A DNA stretch of 51,213 nucleotides from Thermobrachium celere DSM 8682. Lineage in GTDB: Bacteria; Bacillota; Clostridia; Clostridiales; Caloramatoraceae. The stretch is from positions 646,798-698,010 of the forward strand of contig NZ_HF952018.1 of NCBI RefSeq assembly GCF_000430995.1, in the 5' to 3' direction. Position numbers and translations under genes: made by a program. Positions 16,108-24,836 of this stretch are shown piece after piece. How positions within the stretch are numbered: position 1 is the stretch's first letter; each line of letters starts with the position of its first letter. Under the pieces are notes generated by a model, which saw only the letters and a list, made by a program, of their open reading frames with translations, had not been told where the DNA came from and did not search any database.

Positions 16108-16761
16108 TTAGTTATCTTTTACTATGTATGGTTCAATCTTAATATCTAAAAAGTTAAGTTTGCCTAGGCTATTTAACTTATAGGTAGTTGAAACTGTATA
16201 TTTGGGTTGGTTTTTGTTATTTACTAAAACTCCTTCGGTTATTATAGCTTTACCGTAATCTGTGTATTCTGTTGTAGAATACAATAGCTTTAAATCTAAT
16301 GGTTCCTTTGATTTAATAGAGCTTTTGTAGTTTCCACAGCTAATTGTGTAGCTGTTTCCATTTTTTATAAAATTAATCTGCTCGTTAATTATTGAGGGTG
16401 ACAGGACTTGTGTTATTGAATCTTTAAATGTAAATACAAAAATGTTTTCTGTTCCTTCATCCATGGTGTTTATGATAAAGTCATCACAACCATCGTCATT
16501 GATGTCTTCAACATTGCAGTAGAAATTACTGAGATTTAATTTGATATCCTGAGTTTTAATTGTTCTTTTGCTTTTAAAAATGATTTTTACTACATCACCT
16601 TCTCTTATAAGTTGAATGCTGTCAATTCTAGAATCGCCATCAAAGTCCCCGACACATGAGTAGATTATGTTGTTGTCTTCAATTTTGTTTTTTGTAAGAG
16701 TTGAAATTGTACAAGAAGATAGATTGATTAAAATTAAAAGGACTGCAAATACTTTTTTCAT
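16108..16761 (-). CDS. Lipoprotein with FG-GAP/EF-hand-like Ca loops
   Basis: This 217-residue surface lipoprotein has a signal sequence ending in NLSSC (MKKVFAVLLILINLSSC). Two acidic loops, GDFDGDSRIDS and DINDDGCDD, have the DxDxDG pattern of VCBS/FG-GAP or EF-hand-like calcium sites. I placed the start at the third Met because GGAGG lies 8 bp upstream of it. It is 42 bp after the related gene 16804-17706 and probably co-transcribed. I infer a cell-surface role; no enzyme motif is seen. Confidence 0.65.
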   Translation of the reverse strand: MKKVFAVLLILINLSSCTISTLTKNKIEDNNIIYSCVGDFDGDSRIDSIQLIREGDVVKIIFKSKRTIKTQDIKLNLSNFYCNVEDINDDGCDDFIINTMDEGTENIFVFTFKDSITQVLSPSIINEQINFIKNGNSYTISCGNYKSSIKSKEPLDLKLLYSTTEYTDYGKAIITEGVLVNNKNQPKYTVSTTYKLNSLGKLNFLDIKIEPYIVKDN

Positions 16762-16803
16762 AATCATAACCTCCATTGTTAGTATTTGCAGTCTTTATAA
16801 AAT

Positions 16804-17706
16804 TTATTTAATTATATTTAAATCTGTAATAGTATATTTTGGTAATTTATCTTCTACTTTTGATAGTGACATTTGAACTTTATATACTAATGCTTCATTT
16901 CCTGAATTGGATTGTACACTAGTTCTAACTAAATATGTTATGTCTGTTGGCATTCCGTCCTTGTTATATTTTATATCTGTTATCTTAGCATCCTCAAAAT
17001 TGCCATTTTGAATTGTTGAAGTTAGTTTGTTGTCTATTATTTGATTAAATGCTTCTACCTCCTTCTTTTCAACATACTCAATAAAGGATGCTATAGTGTC
17101 CTTTCCTAAAGATAGATTATTGAGTGTGCTAAGTACTGGAGTTAGTTTTCCTTCCTTTGCTATGAATAGATTAAAATTCATACTGCTATTATTTCTTGAT
17201 CCAAGAACTACAAAGTTATTAGATGATGCAGGATGCTTGATTAGACCATAAACTTGATATCTTCCTGAAGCCATCTTTTCAAACTTATCATTGTTGAATC
17301 TAAATATGCTCAAAATAGGTCCAGTTTTATCCTTGGATTGAATTATTATTTCTTTGACCTTATCTTTGTCAATGTCATCAACTGTCACATGCATTGGCCA
17401 ATCAGGTGAATAGTAGCCTAAAGTTTTTATAGTTTTATCAGCTTCAATAATATAACCCTTTCCGTCGCTCATAGCAACGCTTAGATTATATTCTTTTGTC
17501 TTTTCATCAACATTAATAACTATGCTATCGATTTTTCCGTCGTTATTTATATCATCTTTAATTGTATATTGTGATCCTATGTGATTTAGAGTTTCATTTG
17601 TGCTTCTTCTTGTAGCAATTATAACTGCTGCGATAATGATGATAGCTAGTATAATTGCTGCCCATATCAGATGTTTCTTTTTTATTACGTAGATTCTCAG
17701 TTTCAT
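16804..17706 (-). CDS. Membrane-anchored protein with Ca-binding-loop repeats
   Basis: This 300-residue protein has one N-terminal transmembrane helix (IWAAIILAIIIIAAVIIA, about residues 14-32) and an extracytoplasmic domain. Acidic loops DINNDGKIDS and DDIDKDKVKE resemble FG-GAP/VCBS calcium sites. The C-terminal part (about 190-300) resembles a beta-rich lipoprotein domain. GGAGGTGAT before the ATG at 17706 fixes the start; a longer frame to 17871 would overlap the divergent gene and is rejected. It is related by layout and loop motifs to the downstream lipoprotein, so the pair looks like a duplication. Function unknown. Confidence 0.65.
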   Translation of the reverse strand: MKLRIYVIKKKHLIWAAIILAIIIIAAVIIATRRSTNETLNHIGSQYTIKDDINNDGKIDSIVINVDEKTKEYNLSVAMSDGKGYIIEADKTIKTLGYYSPDWPMHVTVDDIDKDKVKEIIIQSKDKTGPILSIFRFNNDKFEKMASGRYQVYGLIKHPASSNNFVVLGSRNNSSMNFNLFIAKEGKLTPVLSTLNNLSLGKDTIASFIEYVEKKEVEAFNQIIDNKLTSTIQNGNFEDAKITDIKYNKDGMPTDITYLVRTSVQSNSGNEALVYKVQMSLSKVEDKLPKYTITDLNIIK

Positions 17707-17788
17707 ATAATCACCTCCCACTAATATATATGTTGTAATATTAAAAAATATTTGTGGTAAAATACTAATAATAATATTTTTGTTAAAG

Positions 17789-17817
17789 TGGAAATCTAAT
17801 ACAAATAGTTGTATAAT
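17789..17817 (+). promoter_or_regulatory. Promoter of the solute-binding protein gene
   Basis: TGGAAA (17789-17794), a 17-bp spacer and TATAAT (17812-17817). The -35 is weak. AGGAGGCGGAAGG before the ATG at 17853 is the RBS. Confidence 0.5.
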
Positions 17818-17852
17818 CAATATGTCAACAATTACAAATAGGAGGCGGAAGG

Positions 17853-19109
17853 ATGAAGAGATTAATTTCATTTTTTATATCTGTGTTATTAATATTTATG
17901 TTTTCAGGTTGTGGACTTATGAATAAAAAGCAAGAAGAAAAAACAAAAATTAAATTTGCAACTTTTTATAGCCAAAAGAGTGAAGAAAAGATTGTAGAGG
18001 TTTATAAAAAAATAATAGAAGAATATAAAAAGAAAAATGATAAAGTAGAAATTGAGCTTGTTACAGAGTATGCTGATGAAAATAAGATAAAAAATGATGT
18101 TGCATCAGGAGAAGTTGATTTGATCGGATTAAAACGTGGTCAGATAATTGAATTTGCAAAGGCTGGTATGCTAACTGATTTAACACAGTTCTTTTCAGAA
18201 AAGGAGTTAGATAAAAAAATATATGATGCATCATTAGGATATGGGCTTTATAATGATAAGATATATGGTTTCAATGATATGCCACTTACAATGGAATTTT
18301 TCTATAATGTTGATCTATTTAAGAAATATAATCTTCAAGAACCTAAAACATTAAATGAGCTATTTGATGTTTGTAAGAAGCTTAAATCAAAGGGTATAGT
18401 TCCAATGGAGGTTGGAGCATTAGATAACTGGACGTTATCAATACTTTTTAGCCAAATAAATGCACAAACAACCGGATCCATTGAAGTTACAGCTAAGTAT
18501 AATACTGATAAAAATGGATATCAGACATTAATGGGAATAGACAAATCCTTTGATGTATATGAAAAATTAATAAAAAATGCACTTGCAAAGGGAAGCTTGG
18601 ATATAAACTATAGGCAAAGTGTAGATGATTTTATAAAGGGAAAAACAGCTATTCTTCCAGCTGGTGCATGGGCACAAAAGCTTATTGATGAAATAAAACC
18701 AGCTAATTTCAACTATTCAGTGTTTACAGAACCATTAAAATTTATTGATGAGCCTATTTCAATGTTTGCTGCAGCAGGAGGACAGACAATAGCAGTTCCT
18801 CAAAAGAGTAAGAATGCTAAGGAGGTTCAAGCCTTTTTAGAATATCTTCTTTCAGAAGAAGCACAGAAAAAATTTGTAGAGGCAGGATATATATCACCGC
18901 TTAAAAGTGCCAACAGCAATGATAATGAGATACAGGATAAGCTTTTAAATCATCTAAATTCTACAGATAAAAATAGTATACTTTTTATAGATAATATTCC
19001 TTCAAAGATGCTTGATGTTCTATCAAAGATTTTATATGACATGTTTGAAGGAAGAGTAAAGGCTAATGAAGCATGGGATAAGGTTTTGAAGATGACATAT
19101 CAGCAGTAG
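17853..19109 (+). CDS. ABC transporter solute-binding lipoprotein (family 1)
   Basis: This 418-residue protein has a lipoprotein signal with lipobox FSGC (Cys at about 20). The rest fits family 1 extracellular solute-binding proteins that bind sugars or oligosaccharides: IKFATFYSQKSEEKIVEVYKK at the N-terminus, LTDLTQFF, YGFNDMPLTMEFFYNVDLF, KGKTAILPAGAWA, and QTIAVPQKSKNAKEVQAFLEYLLS near residue 310. No permease or ATPase gene lies within the window, so it must pair with a transporter elsewhere or act as a sensor. It is divergent from the two Ca-loop proteins and has its own terminator. Confidence 0.88.
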   Translation: MKRLISFFISVLLIFMFSGCGLMNKKQEEKTKIKFATFYSQKSEEKIVEVYKKIIEEYKKKNDKVEIELVTEYADENKIKNDVASGEVDLIGLKRGQIIEFAKAGMLTDLTQFFSEKELDKKIYDASLGYGLYNDKIYGFNDMPLTMEFFYNVDLFKKYNLQEPKTLNELFDVCKKLKSKGIVPMEVGALDNWTLSILFSQINAQTTGSIEVTAKYNTDKNGYQTLMGIDKSFDVYEKLIKNALAKGSLDINYRQSVDDFIKGKTAILPAGAWAQKLIDEIKPANFNYSVFTEPLKFIDEPISMFAAAGGQTIAVPQKSKNAKEVQAFLEYLLSEEAQKKFVEAGYISPLKSANSNDNEIQDKLLNHLNSTDKNSILFIDNIPSKMLDVLSKILYDMFEGRVKANEAWDKVLKMTYQQ

Positions 19110-19136
19110 GGGGCTGTAATAACAGCTCCTTATTTT
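19109..19136 (+). terminator. Terminator of the solute-binding protein gene
   Basis: GGGGCTGT and ACAGCTCC form a short stem around 19110-19129, followed by TTATTTTTTT. Confidence 0.65.
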
Positions 19137-19146
19137 TTTAATAAGA

Positions 19147-19172
19147 AAAAGGAGCTTTATTGAAGCTCCTTT
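19147..19172 (-). terminator. Terminator of the PerR-like gene, overlapping its 3' end
   Basis: AAAAGGAGCTT (19147-19157) pairs with AAGCTCCTTTT (19162-19172). The right arm also encodes the last codons of the regulator. Confidence 0.7.
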
Positions 19173-19576
19173 TGACATTTTGGACAAACACCATAAAAGT
19201 ATAGTTTATGGGTTGAAACCTTATAACTTGTATAGTTTTCTACCTCTTTGTTAAGATGCTCAAATACTGCATCTTCTATATCGTCAACCCTACCACATTT
19301 TGTGCATACGATGTGGGGATGATTTTCTACATTAGCATCGAATCTAAAGTTATCTTCTCCTACATTAAGCTCTTGAACTAAGCCTAACTCAATTAAAGTA
19401 TTTACTGTCTTATAAACAGTTGCCAAGCTCATTGTAGGAAAATCAGGCTTTAATGCTTCGTATATCATTTCAGCAGAAGGATGTGATTTGGTTGACTTAA
19501 GGTATTTATATATAGCGTATCTTTGTGGGGTCAGTTTTAAGTTTTTTTCTTTAAAAAGAGCAGTTAAATTTTCCAT
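19157..19576 (-). CDS. perR: Fur-family regulator, PerR-like
   Basis: This 139-residue metal-dependent repressor has a winged helix (LTPQRYAIYKYL, then MSLATVYKTVNTL) and a dimerisation domain. A structural zinc site is visible as CTKCG and CPKCQ. The regulatory metal-site residues line up with B. subtilis PerR: HPSAE, RFDAN, NHPHIVC and VDDIED, giving the His/Asp set including the Asp (not Glu) used for peroxide sensing. PerR represses oxidative-stress genes until its His is oxidised. I chose the second Met because AAGGATGGTGA lies before it. It is monocistronic. Alternatives are Fur or Zur, but the residue pattern favours PerR. Confidence 0.85.
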   Translation of the reverse strand: MENLTALFKEKNLKLTPQRYAIYKYLKSTKSHPSAEMIYEALKPDFPTMSLATVYKTVNTLIELGLVQELNVGEDNFRFDANVENHPHIVCTKCGRVDDIEDAVFEHLNKEVENYTSYKVSTHKLYFYGVCPKCQKELQ

Positions 19577-19634
19577 GTTCACCATCCTTTTGTGGAAAAA
19601 TATTTTCTATTAATATTTTAACTCCAAAAATAAT

Positions 19635-21044
19635 TTAAGTCAAAGGTTTAGGCCTTTTAAATATAGTGTAAATTAGTAAAAATAACGTGCATAAGGAAAG
19701 AATTGCTGAGTATTCTCTTATAAGATTTTTAAATAGACGCAGCTTATAAAAGTTACCTGTTAAAAAGTCTAGGTTATAACAAGTATTTCCTACTAAATCC
19801 AGCATAAATTTTCCCCATTTTAACATATACTGGGTACTGATTTGGCTTTTATATGACAAAGCTGCAATATTAGTGTATTTGTTTGTAGAGCTTAAGTCAA
19901 TATTTTTTGATAAAATACTTATTTGATTTTTTTTAAGATAATATTCTGCAGTGGATGTTAGGTCCTTCTGATGTTTAGAGTAATTTATTATTGAAGTATT
20001 AGAGGAACCTATGTCTTCAAACAAAATTAAGTCATAGTCATCAAAATTGTTTTGCAAAATCCTCAAGCCATATTTATTTTGATTATACCCAGATAAAAAG
20101 GCAAAAACTATCGTTCTATCTGGTTTAATGAGTTTTTGAAATTGTATTGCTCGTATAACCTCTAGCATTATGCTTGTAGGTAAAAAGTTGCCTGCAGATA
20201 TATTATTAGAGTTAGTATCGAACTTATATTCACCATCATAGAAGACTGCAAATATTATAGGATTATAGAGTTTATTTTTACCTTCAATCATACCATAGAC
20301 ATTATATAGGTTACCCTCTTTAATTTCAGCACCTGATTTTATTTTAAATTCATATCCTTTACTTGCAAGATATTTAAGTTCATCGAAAACCCTTTGTGAA
20401 ACGATAAGTTTTGTTAAACCTTCACCTGCTTGATAATAAGTTCCATTAAATAAATTTGAGTTAGAAACCAAATCATTAGTTGGTGAAGGAGATATAACTG
20501 CTGAAATTCCTATTTTTTTAAGTTTTAAGTCTATATTAAATATTTCATATAAGCTTTTATCTTTATAAATATCTGTTAACGCAATAGAGGATCTGTATTT
20601 GACTTTATCTAAATCTTCAGTATCTATTATTTGCGGAACCGAATTATATATACCAGGGGAGATTATACCCCTATAATCTTCAAAGTAGTCATCTATATAT
20701 TCGTATTTTTTTACCACCTTACCATATTTAGATATTACTTCTAAAGTAGATGAGTGCTTTTTGTTTGGGATGAGTATTGAATAGTTGTGTATATAGGCAT
20801 TTTCAATCTGCTTTAAACCATTTACTTTTAAGAAGTTTTGTATATAAGAAGTAGAGCTTTTTAGGTATTCTTCGTAATTTTTTGATTTAGTATGTCTTGA
20901 TAAAATTGCATTGTAGTTTGCAAGGGCATATGTAGTTGAAAAGCCATCTGTTTTAAAGTTTTGACCTAGATTGGATAGTAAAATTATTATTACTAAGATA
21001 GTAATAAAAATGAAATATATTTTTTTACCCTTTAGGTCGTCCAT
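19635..21044 (-). CDS. M28-like membrane protein, predicted inactive
   Basis: This 469-residue protein has a transmembrane helix at each end (IYFIFITILVIIILLSN near residue 10 and AILSLCTLFLLIYTIF near the C-terminus). The middle aligns by eye with PA-domain plus M28 aminopeptidases: FAVFYDG (residues about 266-271), then NSNNISAGNFLPTSIMLEV, then DRTIVFAFLSGYNQNKYG. Active M28 enzymes have H-x-D, N-D and E-E at these places. Here the metal His is Phe268, the second Asp is Asn, and the Glu pair is Tyr-Asn. So the fold seems kept and the zinc site lost. Start at ATG 21044 follows AGGAGG at 7 bp. Role unknown, possibly a pseudoenzyme scaffold. Confidence 0.6.
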   Translation of the reverse strand: MDDLKGKKIYFIFITILVIIILLSNLGQNFKTDGFSTTYALANYNAILSRHTKSKNYEEYLKSSTSYIQNFLKVNGLKQIENAYIHNYSILIPNKKHSSTLEVISKYGKVVKKYEYIDDYFEDYRGIISPGIYNSVPQIIDTEDLDKVKYRSSIALTDIYKDKSLYEIFNIDLKLKKIGISAVISPSPTNDLVSNSNLFNGTYYQAGEGLTKLIVSQRVFDELKYLASKGYEFKIKSGAEIKEGNLYNVYGMIEGKNKLYNPIIFAVFYDGEYKFDTNSNNISAGNFLPTSIMLEVIRAIQFQKLIKPDRTIVFAFLSGYNQNKYGLRILQNNFDDYDLILFEDIGSSNTSIINYSKHQKDLTSTAEYYLKKNQISILSKNIDLSSTNKYTNIAALSYKSQISTQYMLKWGKFMLDLVGNTCYNLDFLTGNFYKLRLFKNLIREYSAILSLCTLFLLIYTIFKRPKPLT

Positions 21045-21071
21045 ATACAAACCTCCTAAAAATTTTGAAAA

Positions 21072-21100
21072 TTGAAAAATATTAAAAAATAGTGTATAAT
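21072..21100 (+). promoter_or_regulatory. Promoter of the small membrane peptide gene
   Basis: TTGAAA (21072-21077), a 17-bp spacer and TATAAT (21095-21100) lie 30 bp before the small ORF. Confidence 0.65.
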
Positions 21101-21130
21101 TATATTAAAGAAACCGAAAGTGGTGATATT

Positions 21131-21271
21131 ATGCTAATTTATATTTTAACACTTCTTTTACTTGGTTTTAATATACTTATATGTTGTCATTTTATATTAA
21201 ATTCAATATTAAAGTCAAACTATTCTTCAGTTCTTAAGATAGATAAAAATAATATAGAGGACATTTTATAG
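21131..21271 (+). CDS. 46-residue membrane peptide
   Basis: This small gene has a full set of signals: a TTGAAA-N17-TATAAT promoter, AAAGTGGTGATATT as RBS, an ATG, a TAG stop and a terminator right behind. The product begins with one hydrophobic helix (MLIYILTLLLLGFNILICCH) followed by a short polar tail (about 20 residues). It is probably a single-pass membrane microprotein. Family unknown. It is divergent from the M28-like membrane protein. Confidence 0.6.
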   Translation: MLIYILTLLLLGFNILICCHFILNSILKSNYSSVLKIDKNNIEDIL

Positions 21272-21277
21272 TTTTTG

Positions 21278-21300
21278 AGGCTGATTTTCAGCCTTTTTAT
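21278..21300 (+). terminator. Terminator of the small membrane peptide gene
   Basis: AGGCTGA (21278-21284) pairs with TCAGCCT (21288-21294), followed by a TTTTTAT tract. Confidence 0.75.
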
Positions 21301-21402
21301 TTTTGGTAAAATATTAACAACTAATTTAAAAACTGTTAAAAAATTGGATTTGAAAATTGTATAGTTTTTGATAAAATTATTATGGAAAGGAGCGTGGGGA
21401 GC

Positions 21403-22221
21403 ATGCTTGTAAATGACTGGAAGGAATTTTTAATCCCCTACGAACAGGCAGTTGAAGAACTAAAGATAAAGTTTAAGAGCATGAGGAAGCAGTATAGAAG
21501 CAAAAAGGAATATTCTCCAATAGAATTTGTTACTGGCAGAGTTAAAGAAGTTTCAAGCATATTGGAAAAGGCAAAAAAGCTAGATATTCCTCTAAATAAA
21601 ATAGCAGAGGAAATGGAAGATATCGCAGGTATAAGAATAATGTGCCAGTTTGTTGAGGACATATATAAGGTGGTACAGTTAATTAGGCAAAGAGATGGAA
21701 AGGACTTAAAGATAGTATATGAAAAGGACTATGTTAAAAATAAAAAGGATAGTGGATATAGAAGCTATCATGTTATAATAAAGTATCCTGTTCAGACAGC
21801 AGATGGAGAAGTTGAAATTCTTGCAGAAATACAGATAAGAACACTTGCTATGAACTTTTGGGCAACTGTTGAACATTCGCTAAATTATAAGTACAAACAG
21901 AGTATACCAACAGAAATTAAAGAGAGGTTGAAAAGGGCTGCTGAACTTGCCTTTCTGTTAGATGAAGAGATGTCGGAGATTAAAGAAGAAATAATAGAAG
22001 CTCAAAAGATGTTTGAAGAAAAATCAGGTATAATATCTGATATATTAGATAATATAATTACTTTATATTCATTGGGTAAAATATCAGAATCTACAGATTA
22101 CCAGGATAGATTTAATAGGCTGCTTGAATCGGGGGATATAATTGAATTTAAAAATCTATTAGATGAGCTTAAAAAGAAGGTACAGCAATATAGATTAGAA
22201 CAATTTCAATTAGAAGAATAA
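21403..22221 (+). CDS. GTP pyrophosphokinase, small alarmone synthetase
   Basis: This 273-residue single-domain RelA/SpoT synthetase makes (p)ppGpp from ATP and GTP/GDP. Synthetase motifs are visible: GRVKEVSSILEKAKK, EDIAGIRIMCQF, DSGYRSYHVIIKY, EIQIRTLAMNFWATVEHSLNYK. There is no HD hydrolase, TGS or ACT domain, so it fits the small alarmone synthetases (RelQ/YjbM group), with a longer C-terminal helical tail. The ATG at 21403 is preferred over 21382 because AAGGAGCGTGGGGAG lies between them. It is probably a single gene; a terminator follows the stop. Confidence 0.9.
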   Translation: MLVNDWKEFLIPYEQAVEELKIKFKSMRKQYRSKKEYSPIEFVTGRVKEVSSILEKAKKLDIPLNKIAEEMEDIAGIRIMCQFVEDIYKVVQLIRQRDGKDLKIVYEKDYVKNKKDSGYRSYHVIIKYPVQTADGEVEILAEIQIRTLAMNFWATVEHSLNYKYKQSIPTEIKERLKRAAELAFLLDEEMSEIKEEIIEAQKMFEEKSGIISDILDNIITLYSLGKISESTDYQDRFNRLLESGDIIEFKNLLDELKKKVQQYRLEQFQLEE

Positions 22222-22245
22222 AAGGCTAAGCTTGATGCTTAGCCT
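22222..22245. terminator. Bidirectional terminator between SAS gene and argS
   Basis: AAGGCTAAGC (22222-22231) pairs perfectly with GCTTAGCCTT (22236-22245). It abuts both stop codons. Confidence 0.8.
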
Positions 22246-23942
22246 TACATTTTATCTACAACTTCAATTCCAAGTAGTGCTAGTGCATTTTTAATTACAT
22301 ATGTTGAAGCTTCAACAAGTTTTAGTCTTGCGGCCTTAAGGCCTGAATCTTCACATGAAAGTATTGGACATAGGTTGTAGAACTTATTAAATGCCTTTGC
22401 AACATCAATTACGTATCTTGTAACTATAGATGGTTCATATTTTTCTATAGCAAGTAGTATTGCTTCATTGAAGGATGATAATATTTTTGTAAGTTCAAAT
22501 TCTTCGGATGAAGTTAATTTTGAATAATCTGGATTAACTGCGAAACCTTCTTCTTGTGCACGACGAAGTATACTTTTTGCTCTTGCATAGGAATATTGAA
22601 CGTATGGTCCTGTTTCTCCGTCAAAGTTTAGTATGTCATCAAAGTTAAATATTATATCTCTTTCTCTATTGTTCTTTAAATAAGTAAATATAACTGCACC
22701 AAGTCCAACCTTTTTTGCAACCTCATCCTTGTTTTCAAGTGAAGGGTTCTTTTCTTCTATTGCTTGCTTTGCACGAGCTATTCCTTCATTTAGAAGGTCT
22801 TCTAGGAATATAACGTCTCCCTTTCTTGTTGACAGCTTTTTATCAGCAAATTTAACTAATCCAAATCCAACATGAACACAATTGTCAGCCCAGTCATATC
22901 CCATAAGTTTTAATGTAGTAAATACTTGTTTGAAGTGTAGAGATTGGTCCATTCCAACTACATATATGTTTTTGTAAAAATCGTATGTCTTCTTTCTATA
23001 TATTGCAGCTGCAAGGTCGCGAGTTGCATATATTGAAGCTCCATCAGCCTTTAATATAATACATGGAGGCATGTTGTATTCATCAAGGTTTACTACTTGA
23101 GCACCTTTACTTTCTACAAGTAGGTTCTTTTCTTTTAGTTCTTCTACAACTGCATCCATTTTATCGTTGTAGAAGCTTTCGCCTGCATATGAATCAAATT
23201 TTATATTTAACATATCATATATTCTATTAAATTCCATTAAGCTAACATCCTTAATCTTTTGCCAAAGTCTAACTTCTTCTTCATTTCCATCTTCAAGGTT
23301 TTTAAAATGTTGTCTTGCAATATCTTCAAGTGATGGGTCCTTTTCAGCTTCTTCATGGAATTTAACGTATATTCTAAGTAGCTCCTTGATTGGTTCCTTT
23401 TCAAGGGCCTCTTCATCAACCCAGCGTTTATATGCAGCTATAAGTTTTCCAAATTGTGTACCCCAGTCACCAAGATGGTTAATTCCAATACATTTATATC
23501 CTTGAGAAGAAAGAATTTTATAAAGTGAGTTTCCTATAGCAGTTGAACAAAGGTGGCCAACATGGAATGGCTTTGCTATGTTTGGTGAAGAAAAGTCTAT
23601 TGTTATTGTTTTGCCTTCTCCTATGTTTGAGTGACCGTAATTTTCCTTTTCAGTTAATATCTTTTCAATTATGTTTTTTGAGAAGGATGATTTATTTACA
23701 AAGAAGTTTAAGTATCCTCCAACAGTTTCAACCTTATCTAGACCTTCTTTATCTATTTTTTCTGCAAGCTCTTGAGCGATCAAATTTGGAGCTTTTCTAA
23801 ATACCTTTGCTAGTTGAAAGCATGGGAAAGCAAAATCACCCATTTCAGGTTTTGGTGGTATTTCAATTAGTTTTTGAACATCATCAATATTAAGTTCAGT
23901 TGCCTTTGCTATTTTATCAGCAATTAATAATTTATAGTTCAT
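22245..23942 (-). CDS. argS: Arginyl-tRNA synthetase
   Basis: This 565-residue class I synthetase charges tRNA-Arg. An N-terminal Arg_S domain (residues 1-85) precedes the catalytic core with HIGH-type motif HVGH at 127-130 ([12 protein letters not shown]) and a KMSKS-type loop KLSTRKG near 370. The C-terminal DALR anticodon-binding domain ends the protein ([12 protein letters not shown], then LCPILSC). GGAGGTGCAAAT is the RBS. A T-box leader and own promoter control it, and plsY lies just upstream on the same strand. Confidence 0.97.
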   Translation of the reverse strand: MNYKLLIADKIAKATELNIDDVQKLIEIPPKPEMGDFAFPCFQLAKVFRKAPNLIAQELAEKIDKEGLDKVETVGGYLNFFVNKSSFSKNIIEKILTEKENYGHSNIGEGKTITIDFSSPNIAKPFHVGHLCSTAIGNSLYKILSSQGYKCIGINHLGDWGTQFGKLIAAYKRWVDEEALEKEPIKELLRIYVKFHEEAEKDPSLEDIARQHFKNLEDGNEEEVRLWQKIKDVSLMEFNRIYDMLNIKFDSYAGESFYNDKMDAVVEELKEKNLLVESKGAQVVNLDEYNMPPCIILKADGASIYATRDLAAAIYRKKTYDFYKNIYVVGMDQSLHFKQVFTTLKLMGYDWADNCVHVGFGLVKFADKKLSTRKGDVIFLEDLLNEGIARAKQAIEEKNPSLENKDEVAKKVGLGAVIFTYLKNNRERDIIFNFDDILNFDGETGPYVQYSYARAKSILRRAQEEGFAVNPDYSKLTSSEEFELTKILSSFNEAILLAIEKYEPSIVTRYVIDVAKAFNKFYNLCPILSCEDSGLKAARLKLVEASTYVIKNALALLGIEVVDKM

Positions 23943-23980
23943 ATTTGCACCTCCGTTAAAGCTTATTTTATAAAATAAAA

Positions 23981-24005
23981 AACCGCCTCAAAGATAGAGG
24001 CGGTT
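23981..24005 (-). terminator. Attenuator terminator of the argS T-box
   Basis: On the minus strand, AACCGCCTC pairs with GAGGCGGTT, followed by a T tract (TTTTTTATTTT). The T-box sequence just before it would form the competing antiterminator when uncharged tRNA binds. Confidence 0.9.
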
Positions 24006-24210
24006 GTCCGCGGTACCACTCTAATTGGCAAATGCCCACTCATTTTGATAACCCACACGGGTCTTACCATACTTGCGTTAAGCTTTCTGGCAGAGTCTCC
24101 AAGGCTCTTTTCTCAAAAGGTCTGTGTAGAGCTTCCACCGTCCTCTACTCGCTATAACAGATGGCTTTTGATACTCCTCCTCTTCATAGACTTTAAAATA
24201 TTAAATTTTT
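23981..24210 (-). promoter_or_regulatory. T-box leader controlling argS
   Basis: The signature AGAGTGGTACCGCGGA is read on the minus strand at 24022-24007, followed by the terminator. Upstream, a stem I can be traced: AGTCT/AGACT at the base, an AGTA bulge element, AAAAG/CTTTT, TCTGT/ACAGA, and a terminal hairpin GTAGAG/CTCTAC with GGTGGAAG in the loop. An AGA triplet (24108-24106), an Arg codon, lies in the 3' side of the predicted specifier loop. This fits sensing of uncharged tRNA-Arg. The exact specifier assignment is by eye. Confidence 0.93.
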
Positions 24211-24216
24211 AGCAAT

Positions 24217-24245
24217 ATTATAAGACATATTTTTAAAATAATCAA
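24217..24245 (-). promoter_or_regulatory. Sigma-A promoter of argS
   Basis: On the minus strand, TTGATT (24245-24240), a 17-bp spacer and TATAAT (24222-24217). It starts 4 bp after the plsY stop, so argS has its own transcript. Confidence 0.8.
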
Positions 24246-24248
24246 GCT

Positions 24249-24836
24249 TTATCTGTTAGGATTGACTTTGTTTTCTGTGCCGGATAAAAGCCTTTTTATA
24301 TTGCTTCTATGTAGATATACGATGAAGAAGGATAATAGAATTAAAACCAAAAATAGTTTTATATTTCTGTATTTGTAGTAGAAGATAAAAGAAATAATAA
24401 AACAGGATGTCATAGAAGCAACCGATACATAATTGGTTACATGTTTTAGTGTTTTCCATATTATAAGTAATATAATTCCAAGTATAAAGTCTAGTGCAAA
24501 TATTATTCCAAAGAAGGAAGAAACACCTTTACCACCTTTGAAGTTTGCAAATATCGGGTAACAGTGTCCAAGCAGAGCACATACTCCAACAAATGCAGCA
24601 GCTTGAAAGGATAAGAACTGCTTAGCTATAAGTACAGGTAAGAATACTTTGATTACATCAATAAATGATACTATAAATCCAGCTTTTTTACCTAAAACTC
24701 TGCCTGCATTTGTTCCACCCATATTTTTAGAGCCGTGCTCTCTTATGTCGATGTTATAAAACTTTTTTCCAATTACAACGCCTGTAGGAAATGATCCGCA
24801 AAGATAGGCTGCTATAAAAAATATTATGTTCTTCAT
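24249..24836 (-). CDS. plsY: Glycerol-3-phosphate acyltransferase PlsY
   Basis: This integral membrane enzyme transfers acyl groups from acyl-phosphate to glycerol-3-phosphate, the first step of phospholipid synthesis. Its 195 residues match the family length. Conserved motifs are GSFPTG near residue 15, DIREHGSKNMGGTNAGRVLG at 30-50, and GHCYPIFANFKGGKGVSSFFG near 95. Five or so hydrophobic helices are evident. I moved the start to the third in-frame Met (24836), because GGAGGTAAAG precedes it by 5 bp. The upstream gap 24837-25137 holds no clear gene. Confidence 0.95.
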   Translation of the reverse strand: MKNIIFFIAAYLCGSFPTGVVIGKKFYNIDIREHGSKNMGGTNAGRVLGKKAGFIVSFIDVIKVFLPVLIAKQFLSFQAAAFVGVCALLGHCYPIFANFKGGKGVSSFFGIIFALDFILGIILLIIWKTLKHVTNYVSVASMTSCFIISFIFYYKYRNIKLFLVLILLSFFIVYLHRSNIKRLLSGTENKVNPNR

